NCBI RefSeq assembly: GCF_900100845.1
Contig: NZ_FNFP01000002.1
Location: 1 to 64,000 of the forward strand
Reading direction: 5' to 3'
Source: Natronincola ferrireducens
Lineage (GTDB): Bacteria; Bacillota; Clostridia; Peptostreptococcales; Natronincolaceae
DNA length: 64,000 bases
Shown here: piece by piece, positions 16,221-27,193 of the stretch
How positions within the stretch are numbered: the first letter of the stretch is position 1
How the letters are laid out: every line of letters starts with the position of its first letter
The notes under the pieces: generated by a model
The model's database searches: none
The model's input: only the letters and a program-made list of their open reading frames with translations
What the model was told of the DNA's origin: nothing
Made by a program: the position numbers and the translations under genes

Positions 16221-17498
16221 ATGAAAAAGAAATTAAAAATTTTAAGAAATTATCAAAATATTGTTATATTAATATTAATACTGGCTATTTTATTTTTCTT
16301 TGGAAAACTGTTATTAAATAAAAACTCCTTTGCTGAAACATCACAGCCCATGCAGCAGGAATCAATAGAGCCTCCAAAGAATGTACCCTTGCAAAATAGA
16401 ATTTTAGTACATGCTATTGATCAAGTATTCCCTGGTAGTGGGTTAGAAGATAAAATAAGCTTGGAAGGTTTGATTAATGGACTATATTCTAGTTTCATAT
16501 ATAATCTATTCTATGTGGATTTTAGTAATCCATTAACTTTTGTACAAGCTCAGTTTCCAGCCAGTCTTACCCATAATATACAGGTGGCACTTGACTCAAC
16601 AGATGAAAAACCAGCACCACTAGGTGATCCCACAAGGGATATATTCTTTGTTGATTATGAGGAGGAGAAGGGCAATACTGTAGCTACTGGGACCTCTCCT
16701 GTCGAGGAATCAGGAGATACAAATAATGATAATGACGAAGACGATTTAGGAGAACGATCAGAAGGTATATATTTGATAGGAGAAGACGACATTGTGGACA
16801 GTTTGAAAACCAGTGATTTATCATCTTTAAATGTAGTGAAGCCCGCCGGCATTACATTTGAAAAAAATAAACCCCATATTTTAATTTATCATACCCATGG
16901 TACAGAATCCTATAAGCCCGCTTCAGAGGGGAATTACCATACCCTTAGAAAGGAATATTCTGTCATTGCCATTGGAGAAATTTTAAAGAGGGAATTGGAA
17001 AAAAGGGGATACAATGTTATCCATGATACCACCTATCATGACTATCCTTCTTATAGTGGATCCTACACCAGATCTTTAGAAACTGCTAGAAAAATACTAC
17101 AGGAAAATCCATCTATAAAAGTAGTGTTGGATGTCCATAGGGATGGCTATGATCATATAGAAACAAACCCCAATCGTGAAAGGCTTATTGCCAATAACAG
17201 AGTGACTATAAATAATGAAACAAGTTCAAAATTCCAGTTAGTCATAGGTCCTGCCACTGAGAATCGTAAAGCCGTAGAAACTTTTGCAACCTATGTAAAA
17301 GCAATTAGTGATGCTAAATATCCTGGATTTAGCAAGCCAATTTTAGTAAAGCCCTATGGAAGGTTTAATCAATTTTTAGCTGATCATTACGCTCTGTTGG
17401 AAGTGGGAAGTAATGCAAATAACATTGAAGAAGCTAAAAGAGCTGCTAACCATTTAGCTGATGTTTTAGCAGAAGCATTGGATGGTATAAGGAAATAG
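16221..17498 (+). CDS. spoIIP: Stage II sporulation protein P
   Basis: The 425-residue protein has one N-terminal membrane anchor (IVILILILAILFFFG), a variable acidic linker and the SpoIIP catalytic domain with ILIYHTHGTESY, VVLDVHRDGYDH, LVIGPATENRK and ALLEVGSNANNIEEAKRAA. SpoIIP is an amidase/endopeptidase that works with SpoIID and SpoIIM to thin septal peptidoglycan during engulfment. ATG at 16221 is chosen because AAAGGTGGG lies 10 nt upstream; an in-frame GTG at 16206 lies within that site. It follows gpr. Confidence 0.93.
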   Translation: MKKKLKILRNYQNIVILILILAILFFFGKLLLNKNSFAETSQPMQQESIEPPKNVPLQNRILVHAIDQVFPGSGLEDKISLEGLINGLYSSFIYNLFYVDFSNPLTFVQAQFPASLTHNIQVALDSTDEKPAPLGDPTRDIFFVDYEEEKGNTVATGTSPVEESGDTNNDNDEDDLGERSEGIYLIGEDDIVDSLKTSDLSSLNVVKPAGITFEKNKPHILIYHTHGTESYKPASEGNYHTLRKEYSVIAIGEILKRELEKRGYNVIHDTTYHDYPSYSGSYTRSLETARKILQENPSIKVVLDVHRDGYDHIETNPNRERLIANNRVTINNETSSKFQLVIGPATENRKAVETFATYVKAISDAKYPGFSKPILVKPYGRFNQFLADHYALLEVGSNANNIEEAKRAANHLADVLAEALDGIRK

Positions 17499-17531
17499 GT
17501 TTATAAAGCATAAAAACTGTCGACACTAACA

Positions 17532-17903
17532 ATGGTGATGTGGATGAGCAGAATACAAACAAAAATACAGAATAAAAAAAAGAAAAGGCAATTAAAAGGA
17601 TTTATAATATTGGTTATACTCTTTTTGATTTTGGGAATTGTTTCAGTAGACTATGCCCTAAGGGAGATGTTGGCATTAAATGAAATAAGGGCTATTGGCT
17701 ATGAACTTCAAGAGGAGGAAGTAGTAATATATCTATTAGGAGAAACCTTTTATATTGCCAATGAAAGAGTTAATGAAGTTTATTTATTTTTTCAAGAAGG
17801 TTATTATAAAATCATAGAAAAAATTAAAAATGTCGGGGTAACCGACATTTTTTTTGAAATACAACACAGAATATCTACCAACAATAAAAATATTGTGATA
17901 TAA
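17532..17903 (+). CDS. Small single-pass membrane protein of unknown function
   Basis: The frame encodes 123 residues: a basic N-terminus (KIQNKKKKRQLKG), one membrane helix (FIILVILFLILGIVSVDYA) and a short domain with ALNEIRAIGYELQEEEVVIYLLGETFYI. I do not recognise a family. The ribosome site is weak, and ATG at 17532 or 17544 could be used. The last 25 codons overlap a strong intrinsic terminator, so either the natural protein is shorter or many transcripts have no stop codon. Confidence 0.6.
   Translation: MVMWMSRIQTKIQNKKKKRQLKGFIILVILFLILGIVSVDYALREMLALNEIRAIGYELQEEEVVIYLLGETFYIANERVNEVYLFFQEGYYKIIEKIKNVGVTDIFFEIQHRISTNNKNIVI
17827..17856 (+). terminator. Intrinsic terminator lying inside a coding frame
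   Basis: An 11-bp stem AAAAATGTCGG/CCGACATTTTT with a GGTAA loop is followed by eight T in total. It lies about 50 bp before the stop codon of the small membrane protein gene. Confidence 0.85.
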
Positions 17904-17904
17904 T
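17896..17904 (+). promoter_or_regulatory. Extended -10 promoter, probably for lepA
   Basis: TGATATAAT matches the extended -10 form TGnTATAAT. It overlaps the end of the small membrane protein gene and would give lepA a leader of roughly 145 nt. No good -35 is visible. Confidence 0.45.
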
Positions 17905-18055
17905 TTATAACGATTGTGACAGAAAATATGATATTGCAGAAAGTTTCAAGAGAATCCATATTATCAATAATCCTATGGACTTATGTCATAGAATTTGGAA
18001 TAGAAGATTCTTTTATAAAGCTATGGATACGTTAAGTTGAAGGAGGAATACATAT

Positions 18056-19864
18056 ATGCCAAGCGATAGACAAAAGAAAATCAGGAATTTCTCTATTATC
18101 GCCCACATCGATCATGGGAAATCTACCTTGGCTGATAGATTGATAGAAGATACTGGCCTAATAAGTGAAAGAGAAATGCAAGAGCAGATATTAGATAACA
18201 TGGATCTAGAAAGAGAACGGGGTATCACTATTAAACTACAGAGCATTAGATTAGTTTATAGAGCACGGGATGGAGAAGATTACTATTTAAATCTTATTGA
18301 CACACCAGGACACGTAGATTTTACCTATGAGGTATCCAGAAGTTTAGCAGCATGTGAAGGGGCTATCTTGGTAGTAGATGCAGCTCAAGGGATTGAAGCT
18401 CAGACCTTAGCAAATGTCTACTTAGCTTTAGAACAGGATTTAGAGATTGTTCCTGTTATTAATAAAATAGATCTTCCAAGTGCCCGACCGGATGAAATTA
18501 AAAAGGAAATAGAAGATATTATTGGGCTAGAAGCCCATGATGCTCCTCTAATTTCTGCAAAGGATGGTCTAAACATAACAGATGTTTTGGAAGCTATTGT
18601 AGCAAAGGTACCAGCACCTACAGGCTCAGCTGAAGCACCTTTAAAAGCATTGATTTTTGACTCCTACTATGATAACTATAAGGGTGTAATTGCTTATGTC
18701 CGAGTGGTTGAAGGTACATTAAAAAAAGGTATGAAAATCAAGATGATGGCTACCAATAAAACCTTTGAGGTGACGGAGGTGGGGATTTATTCTCCAGGTC
18801 CTATCCAACTAGAAGAGCTAAAGGCTGGAGATGTTGGTTATGTGGCTGCCAGTATAAAGGATGTTAGAAACTGTCGTGTAGGGGATACAATTACCGATGC
18901 TACGAACCCAACGGAGAAACCATTACCTGGATATAGAAAAGTAACCCCAATGGTTTATTGTGGGATCTATCCTGCTGAAGGAGAAAAATATGAGGATGTA
19001 AGAGATGCTTTAGAAAAATTACAGGTAAATGATGCAGCACTGGTTTACGAACCAGAAACCTCTGCAGCATTGGGTTTTGGGTTTAGGTGTGGCTTTTTAG
19101 GTCTTCTTCACATGGAGATTATTCAGGAAAGATTAGAAAGAGAATTTAATCTAGACTTAGTAACGACAGCACCAAGTGTTATCTATAGAATTACTAAAAC
19201 CGACGGTGAGGTTGTTATGATACAAAATCCTGCTAATTTACCAAAGCCTCAAGAAATTTCCATAATGGAAGAACCTATTGTAAAGGCCAATATTATGGTG
19301 CCTAATACCTATGTAGGAACAGTGATGGAGCTGTGTCAAGAGCGTCGGGGAGAAATGAAAAATATGGAGTATATTGAAGAAACAAGGGTTGTTCTTCATT
19401 ATGAGCTTCCGCTAAATGAAGTAATTTATGACTTCTTTGATGCATTAAAATCCAAAACGAAGGGCTATGGCTCCCTTGACTATGAGTTTATTGGTTATAC
19501 AAGGTCTAACCTTGTAAAGCTAGACATTCTAATTAATGGTGAGCAGGTGGACGCCCTATCCTTTATTGTCCATGAAAGCAAGGCTTATTCAAGAGGTAGA
19601 GGAATGTGTGAAAAATTGAAGGATGAAATACCTAGACATCAATTTGCTATACCTATTCAAGCCAGTATAGGACAAAAGGTTATTGCTAGAGAAACCATTC
19701 GAGCCCTACGAAAAGATGTTTTAGCAAAATGCTACGGTGGAGATATTACTAGAAAGAAAAAATTATTAGAGAAGCAAAAAGAAGGTAAAAAGAGGATGCG
19801 TCAAGTGGGTAGCGTAGAAGTTCCTCAAAAGGCATTTATGTCTGTATTGAAATTAGACAGTTAA
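18056..19864 (+). CDS. lepA: Elongation factor 4 (LepA)
   Basis: The 602-residue GTPase shows AHIDHGKST (G1), RERGITIK (G2), DTPGHVDF (G3), NKIDLP (G4) and SAKDG (G5), the EF-G-like domains and the LepA-specific C-terminal tail with [12 protein letters not shown]. LepA acts on the ribosome, assisting initiation or assembly and back-translocation under stress. Length is typical. ATG follows AAGGAGGA. It precedes hemW and the heat-shock operon, the common Firmicute order. Confidence 0.97.
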   Translation: MPSDRQKKIRNFSIIAHIDHGKSTLADRLIEDTGLISEREMQEQILDNMDLERERGITIKLQSIRLVYRARDGEDYYLNLIDTPGHVDFTYEVSRSLAACEGAILVVDAAQGIEAQTLANVYLALEQDLEIVPVINKIDLPSARPDEIKKEIEDIIGLEAHDAPLISAKDGLNITDVLEAIVAKVPAPTGSAEAPLKALIFDSYYDNYKGVIAYVRVVEGTLKKGMKIKMMATNKTFEVTEVGIYSPGPIQLEELKAGDVGYVAASIKDVRNCRVGDTITDATNPTEKPLPGYRKVTPMVYCGIYPAEGEKYEDVRDALEKLQVNDAALVYEPETSAALGFGFRCGFLGLLHMEIIQERLEREFNLDLVTTAPSVIYRITKTDGEVVMIQNPANLPKPQEISIMEEPIVKANIMVPNTYVGTVMELCQERRGEMKNMEYIEETRVVLHYELPLNEVIYDFFDALKSKTKGYGSLDYEFIGYTRSNLVKLDILINGEQVDALSFIVHESKAYSRGRGMCEKLKDEIPRHQFAIPIQASIGQKVIARETIRALRKDVLAKCYGGDITRKKKLLEKQKEGKKRMRQVGSVEVPQKAFMSVLKLDS

Positions 19865-19877
19865 ATTTTCTAAGTAT

Positions 19878-19920
19878 AAAAACTAGTAACTCCTATAGAT
19901 GGGGCTTACTAGTTTTGTTT
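19878..19920 (+). terminator. Intrinsic terminator of lepA
   Basis: AAAACTAGTAA pairs with TTACTAGTTTT around a 16-nt loop and is followed by GTTT. It lies 15 nt past the lepA stop codon. Confidence 0.75.
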
Positions 19921-20018
19921 ATAGGTTAGTATTGCTTAATACCCTGACAAGTTAATATTTATAATAAAACTAGATATTAACCTTAGTCTTGGCCTTAATC
20001 TCGTTGGGAGGAATTAAT

Positions 20019-21155
20019 TTGAAGCCGTTAAGTATATACATCCATATTCCCTTTTGCAAAAAAAAATGTCACTACTGTGACTTTGCCTCCTATAGTGGCA
20101 AATCCCATTTCATTAAGGATTATATGATTGCCCTTAAAAAAGAAGTGATGCTATATAAGGAAGAAATAGAGGATTACAAGATAAACACCATTTTTATAGG
20201 AGGAGGAACCCCTTCTGTTTTAGAGGTTGGGCAAGTGGAGGAGCTTATGGATCACCTCCATAGAAACTACCGTCTATCTAAAACTATAGAAATTTCTATA
20301 GAAGCAAATCCAGGTCTCCTAAGCTTCGAAAAGTTAAAGGAATACTACAGCAGTGGTATCAATCGATTAAGTATAGGGTTACAGGCATGTCAAAATCATT
20401 TGTTGACAAGCCTAGGAAGAATACATCAATATGAAGATTTTGTTCGAAATCTTCAAGATGCTAGAAGTGTAGGATTTTATAATATTAATGTAGATTTAAT
20501 GTTTGGTCTGCCAAAGCAAAGGCTGGAGGATTGGTATACTAGCCTAAAAAATGTAGTGGATTTAAGGATACCCCATATCTCAGCCTACAGCCTTATTATA
20601 GAAGAGGATACCCCCTTCTATCAATGGACGGAGGAGGGAAAAATACAAAAGCCTAAAGAAGATATTGAAATAAATATGTACCATAAAGGGATTCAATACT
20701 TGAAGGAGAAGGGATATATTCATTATGAAATATCCAACTTTGCAAAACCTAACCATCAATGTAGACATAATATCACCTATTGGAAAAATCAACAATATCT
20801 AGGCTTGGGGGCAGCAGCCCACTCCTACCTTAATCAACAAAGGTTCAATAATCATCCGAAGATTGAAGATTATATGGAGGCCATAATGGAAGGTAAAAAA
20901 CCTATAGGAGAGAAGAACGATCTTTCTCTTAAGGATGAAATCAGTGAAACGATGTTCTTGGGGTTAAGAATGATGGAGGGTATATCTACTAAAGAATTTC
21001 AAAAAAGATTTAATCAATCCCCCTTTGATATATATGGGGAAATATTTAAAAAATTAAAAGAAAAGCAATTAATAGAATACGATAGTAACAATATAAAGTT
21101 AACCAGTAAAGGTATAGATTTAGCCAATATCGTTTTCCAAGAAATGTTATTATAA
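20019..21155 (+). CDS. hemW: Radical SAM heme chaperone HemW
   Basis: The 378-residue protein carries the radical SAM iron-sulfur motif CKKKCHYC (CxxxCxxC) close to the N-terminus, GGGTPS, SIEANPG and the C-terminal HemN-like domain. HemW is related to coproporphyrinogen dehydrogenase but acts as a heme-delivering chaperone, and it is typically encoded between lepA and hrcA as here. The start is TTG at 20019, 9 nt after GGGAGG. An in-frame TTG at 19989 has no ribosome site. Confidence 0.92.
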   Translation: MKPLSIYIHIPFCKKKCHYCDFASYSGKSHFIKDYMIALKKEVMLYKEEIEDYKINTIFIGGGTPSVLEVGQVEELMDHLHRNYRLSKTIEISIEANPGLLSFEKLKEYYSSGINRLSIGLQACQNHLLTSLGRIHQYEDFVRNLQDARSVGFYNINVDLMFGLPKQRLEDWYTSLKNVVDLRIPHISAYSLIIEEDTPFYQWTEEGKIQKPKEDIEINMYHKGIQYLKEKGYIHYEISNFAKPNHQCRHNITYWKNQQYLGLGAAAHSYLNQQRFNNHPKIEDYMEAIMEGKKPIGEKNDLSLKDEISETMFLGLRMMEGISTKEFQKRFNQSPFDIYGEIFKKLKEKQLIEYDSNNIKLTSKGIDLANIVFQEMLL

Positions 21156-21177
21156 TTCATATTTTTTTTAAAAAGTC

Positions 21178-21206
21178 TTGACAAAAATACATTGAAGTGA
21201 TATTTT
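21178..21206 (+). promoter_or_regulatory. Sigma-A promoter of the hrcA operon
   Basis: TTGACA (21178-21183), a 17-bp spacer and TATTTT (21201-21206) lie directly upstream of the CIRCE operator. Confidence 0.85.
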
Positions 21207-21219
21207 AAAATCAGAAACG

Positions 21220-21246
21220 TTAGCACTCAACAGAACAGAGTGCTAA
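21220..21246 (+). promoter_or_regulatory. CIRCE operator
   Basis: TTAGCACTC, nine bases and GAGTGCTAA match the CIRCE consensus exactly. It is the HrcA binding site that represses the heat-shock operon at normal temperature and sits between promoter and hrcA. Confidence 0.97.
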
Positions 21247-21264
21247 TAATCTGAGGTGAATGTG

Positions 21265-22293
21265 ATGGAATTAAACGATAGAAAGATAAAGATATTGCAG
21301 GCCATCATTCGTGATTATATACAAACGGCAGAACCAGTAGGCTCTAGGAGTTTGTCAAAAAAGTATGATTTAGGTGTAAGTCCTGCTACTATTAGAAATG
21401 AAATGTCAGACTTAGAGGAACTGGGGTACCTGACGCAGCCCCATACATCTGCAGGGAGAATTCCTTCTGATAAGGGATATCGACTTTATGTAGATAATCT
21501 CATGGAAATTAAAATGATTGCTGATTTGCAAAGAAAAAACATTAAAAACAATTTGTTGAGACAATTTGGGGAAGCGGAGCAGTTATTGCAGTACAGCTCT
21601 AAAATCATTTCTCAGTTTACCAATTATACATCTTTAGTACTAACACCACAAATTAGAGAAAATAAAATAAAGCATATCCAGCTGGTGCCAATTGACACTG
21701 AAAATATTATAGCTGTTATGGTAACAGATACAGGGATTATTAAAAATCCATTAATCACCATGGCTGAGGGGATAGAATACCACCGACTAGAAAAGGTATC
21801 CAATCTTTTGAACAAAAAGCTTCAAGGAATGACGATAAAAGATATGGAAGGTAAGATGTTGCAGGAGCTAAAAAAAGAACTTTTTGAATTTAACAATATC
21901 ATTCATGCAGTAGTTCCTAAAATTTTTAGTGTACTAGAGGGTATCGAGGATGCTGAGCTCTTTCTAAGCGGCACAACCAATATCTTTAATTTTCCTGAAT
22001 TTAATGATGTCTTAAAAGCAAAATCCTTTTTAAGCATGCTAGAGCAAAAGGAGACCATTAGCAACATTATTTCATCCTCAAGAGAAGACGGCATTACTGT
22101 ATCTATAGGCAGTGAAAATAACTATCAAGAAGCCAAGGAATGCAGTCTTGTGACGGCTACCTATAAAGTCAATGGTAATATTGTAGGAAGATTAAGTGTT
22201 ATTGGACCCACTAGAATGGATTATTCCAATGTAGTTGGTACTTTGAACCAAATTAGTCAGTATATTAATGAATTGTTAAGAACAAGATATTAA
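21265..22293 (+). CDS. hrcA: Heat-inducible transcription repressor HrcA
   Basis: The 342-residue protein has an N-terminal winged helix (RKIKILQAIIRDYIQTAEPVG, SPATIRNEMSDLEELGYL, SAGRIPSDKGYR) and the HrcA dimerisation and GAF-like domain. HrcA binds CIRCE and needs GroEL for activity, so it reports on chaperone load. ATG at 21265 follows GAGGTG; an upstream GTG overlaps that site. It is the first gene of hrcA-grpE-dnaK-dnaJ and autoregulated through the perfect CIRCE upstream. Confidence 0.97.
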   Translation: MELNDRKIKILQAIIRDYIQTAEPVGSRSLSKKYDLGVSPATIRNEMSDLEELGYLTQPHTSAGRIPSDKGYRLYVDNLMEIKMIADLQRKNIKNNLLRQFGEAEQLLQYSSKIISQFTNYTSLVLTPQIRENKIKHIQLVPIDTENIIAVMVTDTGIIKNPLITMAEGIEYHRLEKVSNLLNKKLQGMTIKDMEGKMLQELKKELFEFNNIIHAVVPKIFSVLEGIEDAELFLSGTTNIFNFPEFNDVLKAKSFLSMLEQKETISNIISSSREDGITVSIGSENNYQEAKECSLVTATYKVNGNIVGRLSVIGPTRMDYSNVVGTLNQISQYINELLRTRY

Positions 22294-22304
22294 TAAAAAT
22301 ACTG

Positions 22305-22330
22305 GTGCGAAGTGCTTTAGCATTTTGCAC
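22305..22330 (+). promoter_or_regulatory. Hairpin between hrcA and grpE
   Basis: GTGCGAAGTGC (22305-22315) pairs with GCATTTTGCAC (22320-22330) across a TTTA loop, 11 bp with two G-U pairs. A short U-rich stretch follows. It may attenuate or be a processing site that sets different hrcA and grpE-dnaK levels. Confidence 0.6.
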
Positions 22331-22376
22331 TCTATCTTTGTCTTTAAGAATAAATAGATGGGGTAGGTGAAGCAAA

Positions 22377-22973
22377 ATGACAGAAGAAAAAGATAGAATA
22401 GATACATCCTTAACAGAAGAAGCAATAAATGATAAGGAAGAAAATAGGGAGGAAATACATAGCAATAAAGAGGCCCTACAAGAAGAAATGGAAAATCAAA
22501 GAACTGAAGAAGGTGTAGAGACGTTGAAGAAAAGGCTAGAGGAAAAAGAAGCTGAAGGCAAAGAGTACTATGATAGAATGGTTAGACTCCAAGCAGATTT
22601 TAATAATTATAAAAAAAGGGTTGAAAAGGAAAAGAGTGATATCTACCTTTATGCCAACGAAAAGCTAGCAGCAGATCTATTGAATATTATAGATAACCTT
22701 GAAAGAGCTTTGGCTTCCCAAGGGGAAGAAAATAAAGGTAATGGTTTATATGAAGGAATTGAGCTGGTGCAGAAACAGATGATAGATACCCTAAAAAAAC
22801 ATGGTATAGAAGAAATTGATGCCTTGAACAAACCTTTTGATATGAATCTACATCATGCTGTTATGAAGGAAGAGGCTGAGGCTGAAACCGATCAAGTAAT
22901 AGAGGTGTTTCAAAAGGGATATACCATCCACGGCAGGATTTTAAGACCTGCTATGGTGAAGGTGGCCCAATAA
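22377..22973 (+). CDS. grpE: Nucleotide exchange factor GrpE
   Basis: The 198-residue protein has a long charged N-terminal region, a coiled coil, and the GrpE core: YYDRMVRLQADFNNYKKRVE, DNLERAL and the beta domain GIEEIDALNKPFDMNLHHAV...GYTIHGRILRPAMVKVA. GrpE releases ADP from DnaK. It lies between hrcA and dnaK in the heat-shock operon. ATG at 22377 follows a GGGGTAGGTG site. Confidence 0.96.
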   Translation: MTEEKDRIDTSLTEEAINDKEENREEIHSNKEALQEEMENQRTEEGVETLKKRLEEKEAEGKEYYDRMVRLQADFNNYKKRVEKEKSDIYLYANEKLAADLLNIIDNLERALASQGEENKGNGLYEGIELVQKQMIDTLKKHGIEEIDALNKPFDMNLHHAVMKEEAEAETDQVIEVFQKGYTIHGRILRPAMVKVAQ

Positions 22974-23010
22974 AATAGATATCAATCATTATTAAACTAT
23001 ATAAACATAG

Positions 23011-24861
<1,851 letters not shown>

Positions 24862-24866
24862 GTAGT

Positions 24867-24892
24867 ATGAGGACACCTTAAGGTGTCCTCAT
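24867..24892 (+). promoter_or_regulatory. Perfect palindrome between dnaK and dnaJ
   Basis: ATGAGGACACCTT and AAGGTGTCCTCAT abut, a perfect 26-bp palindrome that forms a tight hairpin 5 nt after the dnaK stop. No U tail follows, so it more likely stabilises dnaK mRNA or partly attenuates dnaJ. Confidence 0.6.
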
Positions 24893-25001
24893 CATTAATC
24901 AAAAAGGAAATTAGTTGATAAAATATATAAATTACAATATAATAATGAATGGTTGAAACCCTATCATCCCGTAGTGAAATTTAGTGAAAGGCGGTGAAAA
25001 G

Positions 25002-26132
25002 GTGAGTAAAAGAGATTATTATGAAGTATTAGGTGTAGATAAAAATGCTAGTGCTGAAGATATAAAACGAGCTTACCGAAAATTGGCGATGAAATACCAT
25101 CCTGATAGAAATCCAGGGGATAAAACGGCTGAAGATAAGTTTAAAGAGCTTAATGAGGCCTATGAAATATTAAGTACTCCAGAGAAAAAACAACGTTATG
25201 ATCAATTCGGCCATGCCGGAGTCAACGGTCAAGGTGGCGGAGGCTTTGGCGGTTTTGGGGGCGGAGGCTTTGAAGACATCTTTGGTGATATCTTTGATAT
25301 GTTTGGGGGAGGAGGTTTTTCTTCCAGACGTAATAGAGGACCTCAAAAAGGTGCCGATATTAAATATGAATTAAGTATTACCTTTGAGGAAGCGGTTTTT
25401 GGTACAGAAAAAACTGTAGAGTTTTACAAATATGAAAACTGTCAAACCTGTAATGGTAGCGGTGCAAAACCTGGCACTTCTAAAAAGACATGCTCCCATT
25501 GTAAAGGAACAGGAGAAGTGCGATTTGTTCAACGAACACCACTGGGTCAAATCGTTAATGTAAAGGCCTGTGACCACTGTCATGGAGAGGGGCAGATTAT
25601 TGAAGCCCCATGCACCACCTGTAATGGTAAAGGAAAAGAAAGAAAGCGCAAGAAGATCAAGGTTAGAATTCCAGCCGGCGTGGATAATGGTTCTATTATT
25701 CCGTTACGGGGAGAGGGAGAACCTGGCATCAAGGGTGGACCCTATGGAGATTTATATGTTGTATTAAGGGTATTACCCCATAGAATTTTTGAAAGAGATG
25801 GTTACGACATTATATGTGAAATGCCTATTACCTTTGTCCAAGCAGTATTAGGAGAAGAACTAGAGGTTCCAACATTAGAAGGAAAGGTAAAATACAAAAT
25901 TCCTGAAGGAACCCAAAGTGGAACAATATTCCGTTTGAAAAATAAAGGGGTACAAAACCCAAAAGGATATGGAAAAGGCGATCAATACGTGAAGGTTGTT
26001 GTAGAGATTCCTAGGAATTTAACAGACAATCAAAAAGAAATGCTGAAGCAGTTTGCTGCCGAAGGTGGAGAAGAAATACATGAAAAAAGAAAATCTTTTT
26101 TTGATAAAGTAAAAGACGTATTTGGTGTATAA
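25002..26132 (+). CDS. dnaJ: Chaperone protein DnaJ
   Basis: The 376-residue class I Hsp40 has a J domain with YHPDRNPGD, a Gly/Phe-rich stretch ([17 protein letters not shown]), four CxxCxGxG zinc repeats ([32 protein letters not shown]) and the C-terminal substrate domains. It stimulates DnaK ATP hydrolysis and delivers clients. GTG at 25002 is chosen because AAGGCGGTG precedes it; the earlier in-frame GTG at 24984 lies within the leader and gives extra residues not typical for DnaJ. Confidence 0.97.
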   Translation: MSKRDYYEVLGVDKNASAEDIKRAYRKLAMKYHPDRNPGDKTAEDKFKELNEAYEILSTPEKKQRYDQFGHAGVNGQGGGGFGGFGGGGFEDIFGDIFDMFGGGGFSSRRNRGPQKGADIKYELSITFEEAVFGTEKTVEFYKYENCQTCNGSGAKPGTSKKTCSHCKGTGEVRFVQRTPLGQIVNVKACDHCHGEGQIIEAPCTTCNGKGKERKRKKIKVRIPAGVDNGSIIPLRGEGEPGIKGGPYGDLYVVLRVLPHRIFERDGYDIICEMPITFVQAVLGEELEVPTLEGKVKYKIPEGTQSGTIFRLKNKGVQNPKGYGKGDQYVKVVVEIPRNLTDNQKEMLKQFAAEGGEEIHEKRKSFFDKVKDVFGV

Positions 26133-26162
26133 TAAAATCACTCTATCATGAGTGATTTTATT
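26131..26162 (+). terminator. Hairpin terminator after dnaJ
   Basis: A 12-bp stem AATAAAATCACT/AGTGATTTTATT with an 8-nt loop overlaps the dnaJ stop codon. The U tail is short, so read-through to prmA is possible. Confidence 0.65.
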
Positions 26163-26239
26163 ATAGAACTTGGTATTTTAAGAAATACTGGGCATAATAC
26201 CATTAATATGATGGTATATTATTTAAGGGATGTGATAGG

Positions 26240-27193
26240 ATGGAATGGATTGAAATATCAATAAAAACCACAACAGAGGCAGTGGAGGCGGTATCCAACA
26301 TCCTCTATGATGCTGGTGTAGCTGGATTGGTTATTGAAGATCCTAAGGATTTTATTTTTATGGATAATGACGAAAATTCATGGGATTATGTAGATGAATC
26401 TATATTTGCTAATCTTTATGAAGGTGCTATTGTAAAGGGGTATTTACCCCAGGCACCTGATTTAGTAGATAAAATAGAGCTTATTCGTCAAGCAGTGGAT
26501 GTTTTACCAGAATATGGTTTAGATGTTGGACTAGGAGAAGTCACCACCCTAGAAGTTCGAGAAGAGGATTGGAGTCATTCTTGGAAGAAGTACTATAAGC
26601 CCACCCAAATAGGTAAAAACATCATTATCAAACCAACCTGGGAAAAATATGACAAAAGTAGTGGAGAAATGGTTATAGAAATGGACCCTGGCATGGCTTT
26701 TGGAACTGGCACCCATGAAACCACCATGATGTGTGTAATGGAGCTGGAAAACCATGTAAAAAATTATTCTACTGTTTTTGATATAGGATGTGGAAGCGGA
26801 ATTTTAGCTATTACAGCGGCTAAGCTAGGGGCTGAAAAAGTAATTGCTGTAGATATCGATGAAGTAGCTATAGAAGCTACAAACAACAATGTCAAGCTTA
26901 ATCATATAGCAGATAAAATAGATATTCGTAAAGGAAACCTTATGGAGGTTGTCACTGAAAAGGCTGATGTTATTGTAGCTAATATCATTGCTGAAGTCAT
27001 CATGATTTTAAGTAAGGATATTAAAAAATTCCTTAAAACCAACGGTACGTTTATAGCCTCTGGTATCATACTGGACAAAATCGATGTTGTAAAAGAAAAT
27101 TTACTATCCATTGGATTAGACATTATTAAAATAGAAACTATGGGGGAATGGGCAGTGGTGGTTTCAAAATTAAAGGACGAAAGCCATGAATAG
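26240..27193 (+). CDS. prmA: Ribosomal protein L11 methyltransferase
   Basis: The 317-residue protein has an N-terminal substrate-binding domain, then a class I SAM methyltransferase domain with MDPGMAFGTGTHETT, motif I VFDIGCGSGILAI, VDIDEVAI and VANIIAEV. PrmA trimethylates lysines and the N-terminus of L11. It overlaps rsmE by 8 bp, so the two are translationally coupled. The dnaJ-prmA-rsmE-mtaB order is conserved in Firmicutes. Confidence 0.95.
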   Translation: MEWIEISIKTTTEAVEAVSNILYDAGVAGLVIEDPKDFIFMDNDENSWDYVDESIFANLYEGAIVKGYLPQAPDLVDKIELIRQAVDVLPEYGLDVGLGEVTTLEVREEDWSHSWKKYYKPTQIGKNIIIKPTWEKYDKSSGEMVIEMDPGMAFGTGTHETTMMCVMELENHVKNYSTVFDIGCGSGILAITAAKLGAEKVIAVDIDEVAIEATNNNVKLNHIADKIDIRKGNLMEVVTEKADVIVANIIAEVIMILSKDIKKFLKTNGTFIASGIILDKIDVVKENLLSIGLDIIKIETMGEWAVVVSKLKDESHE

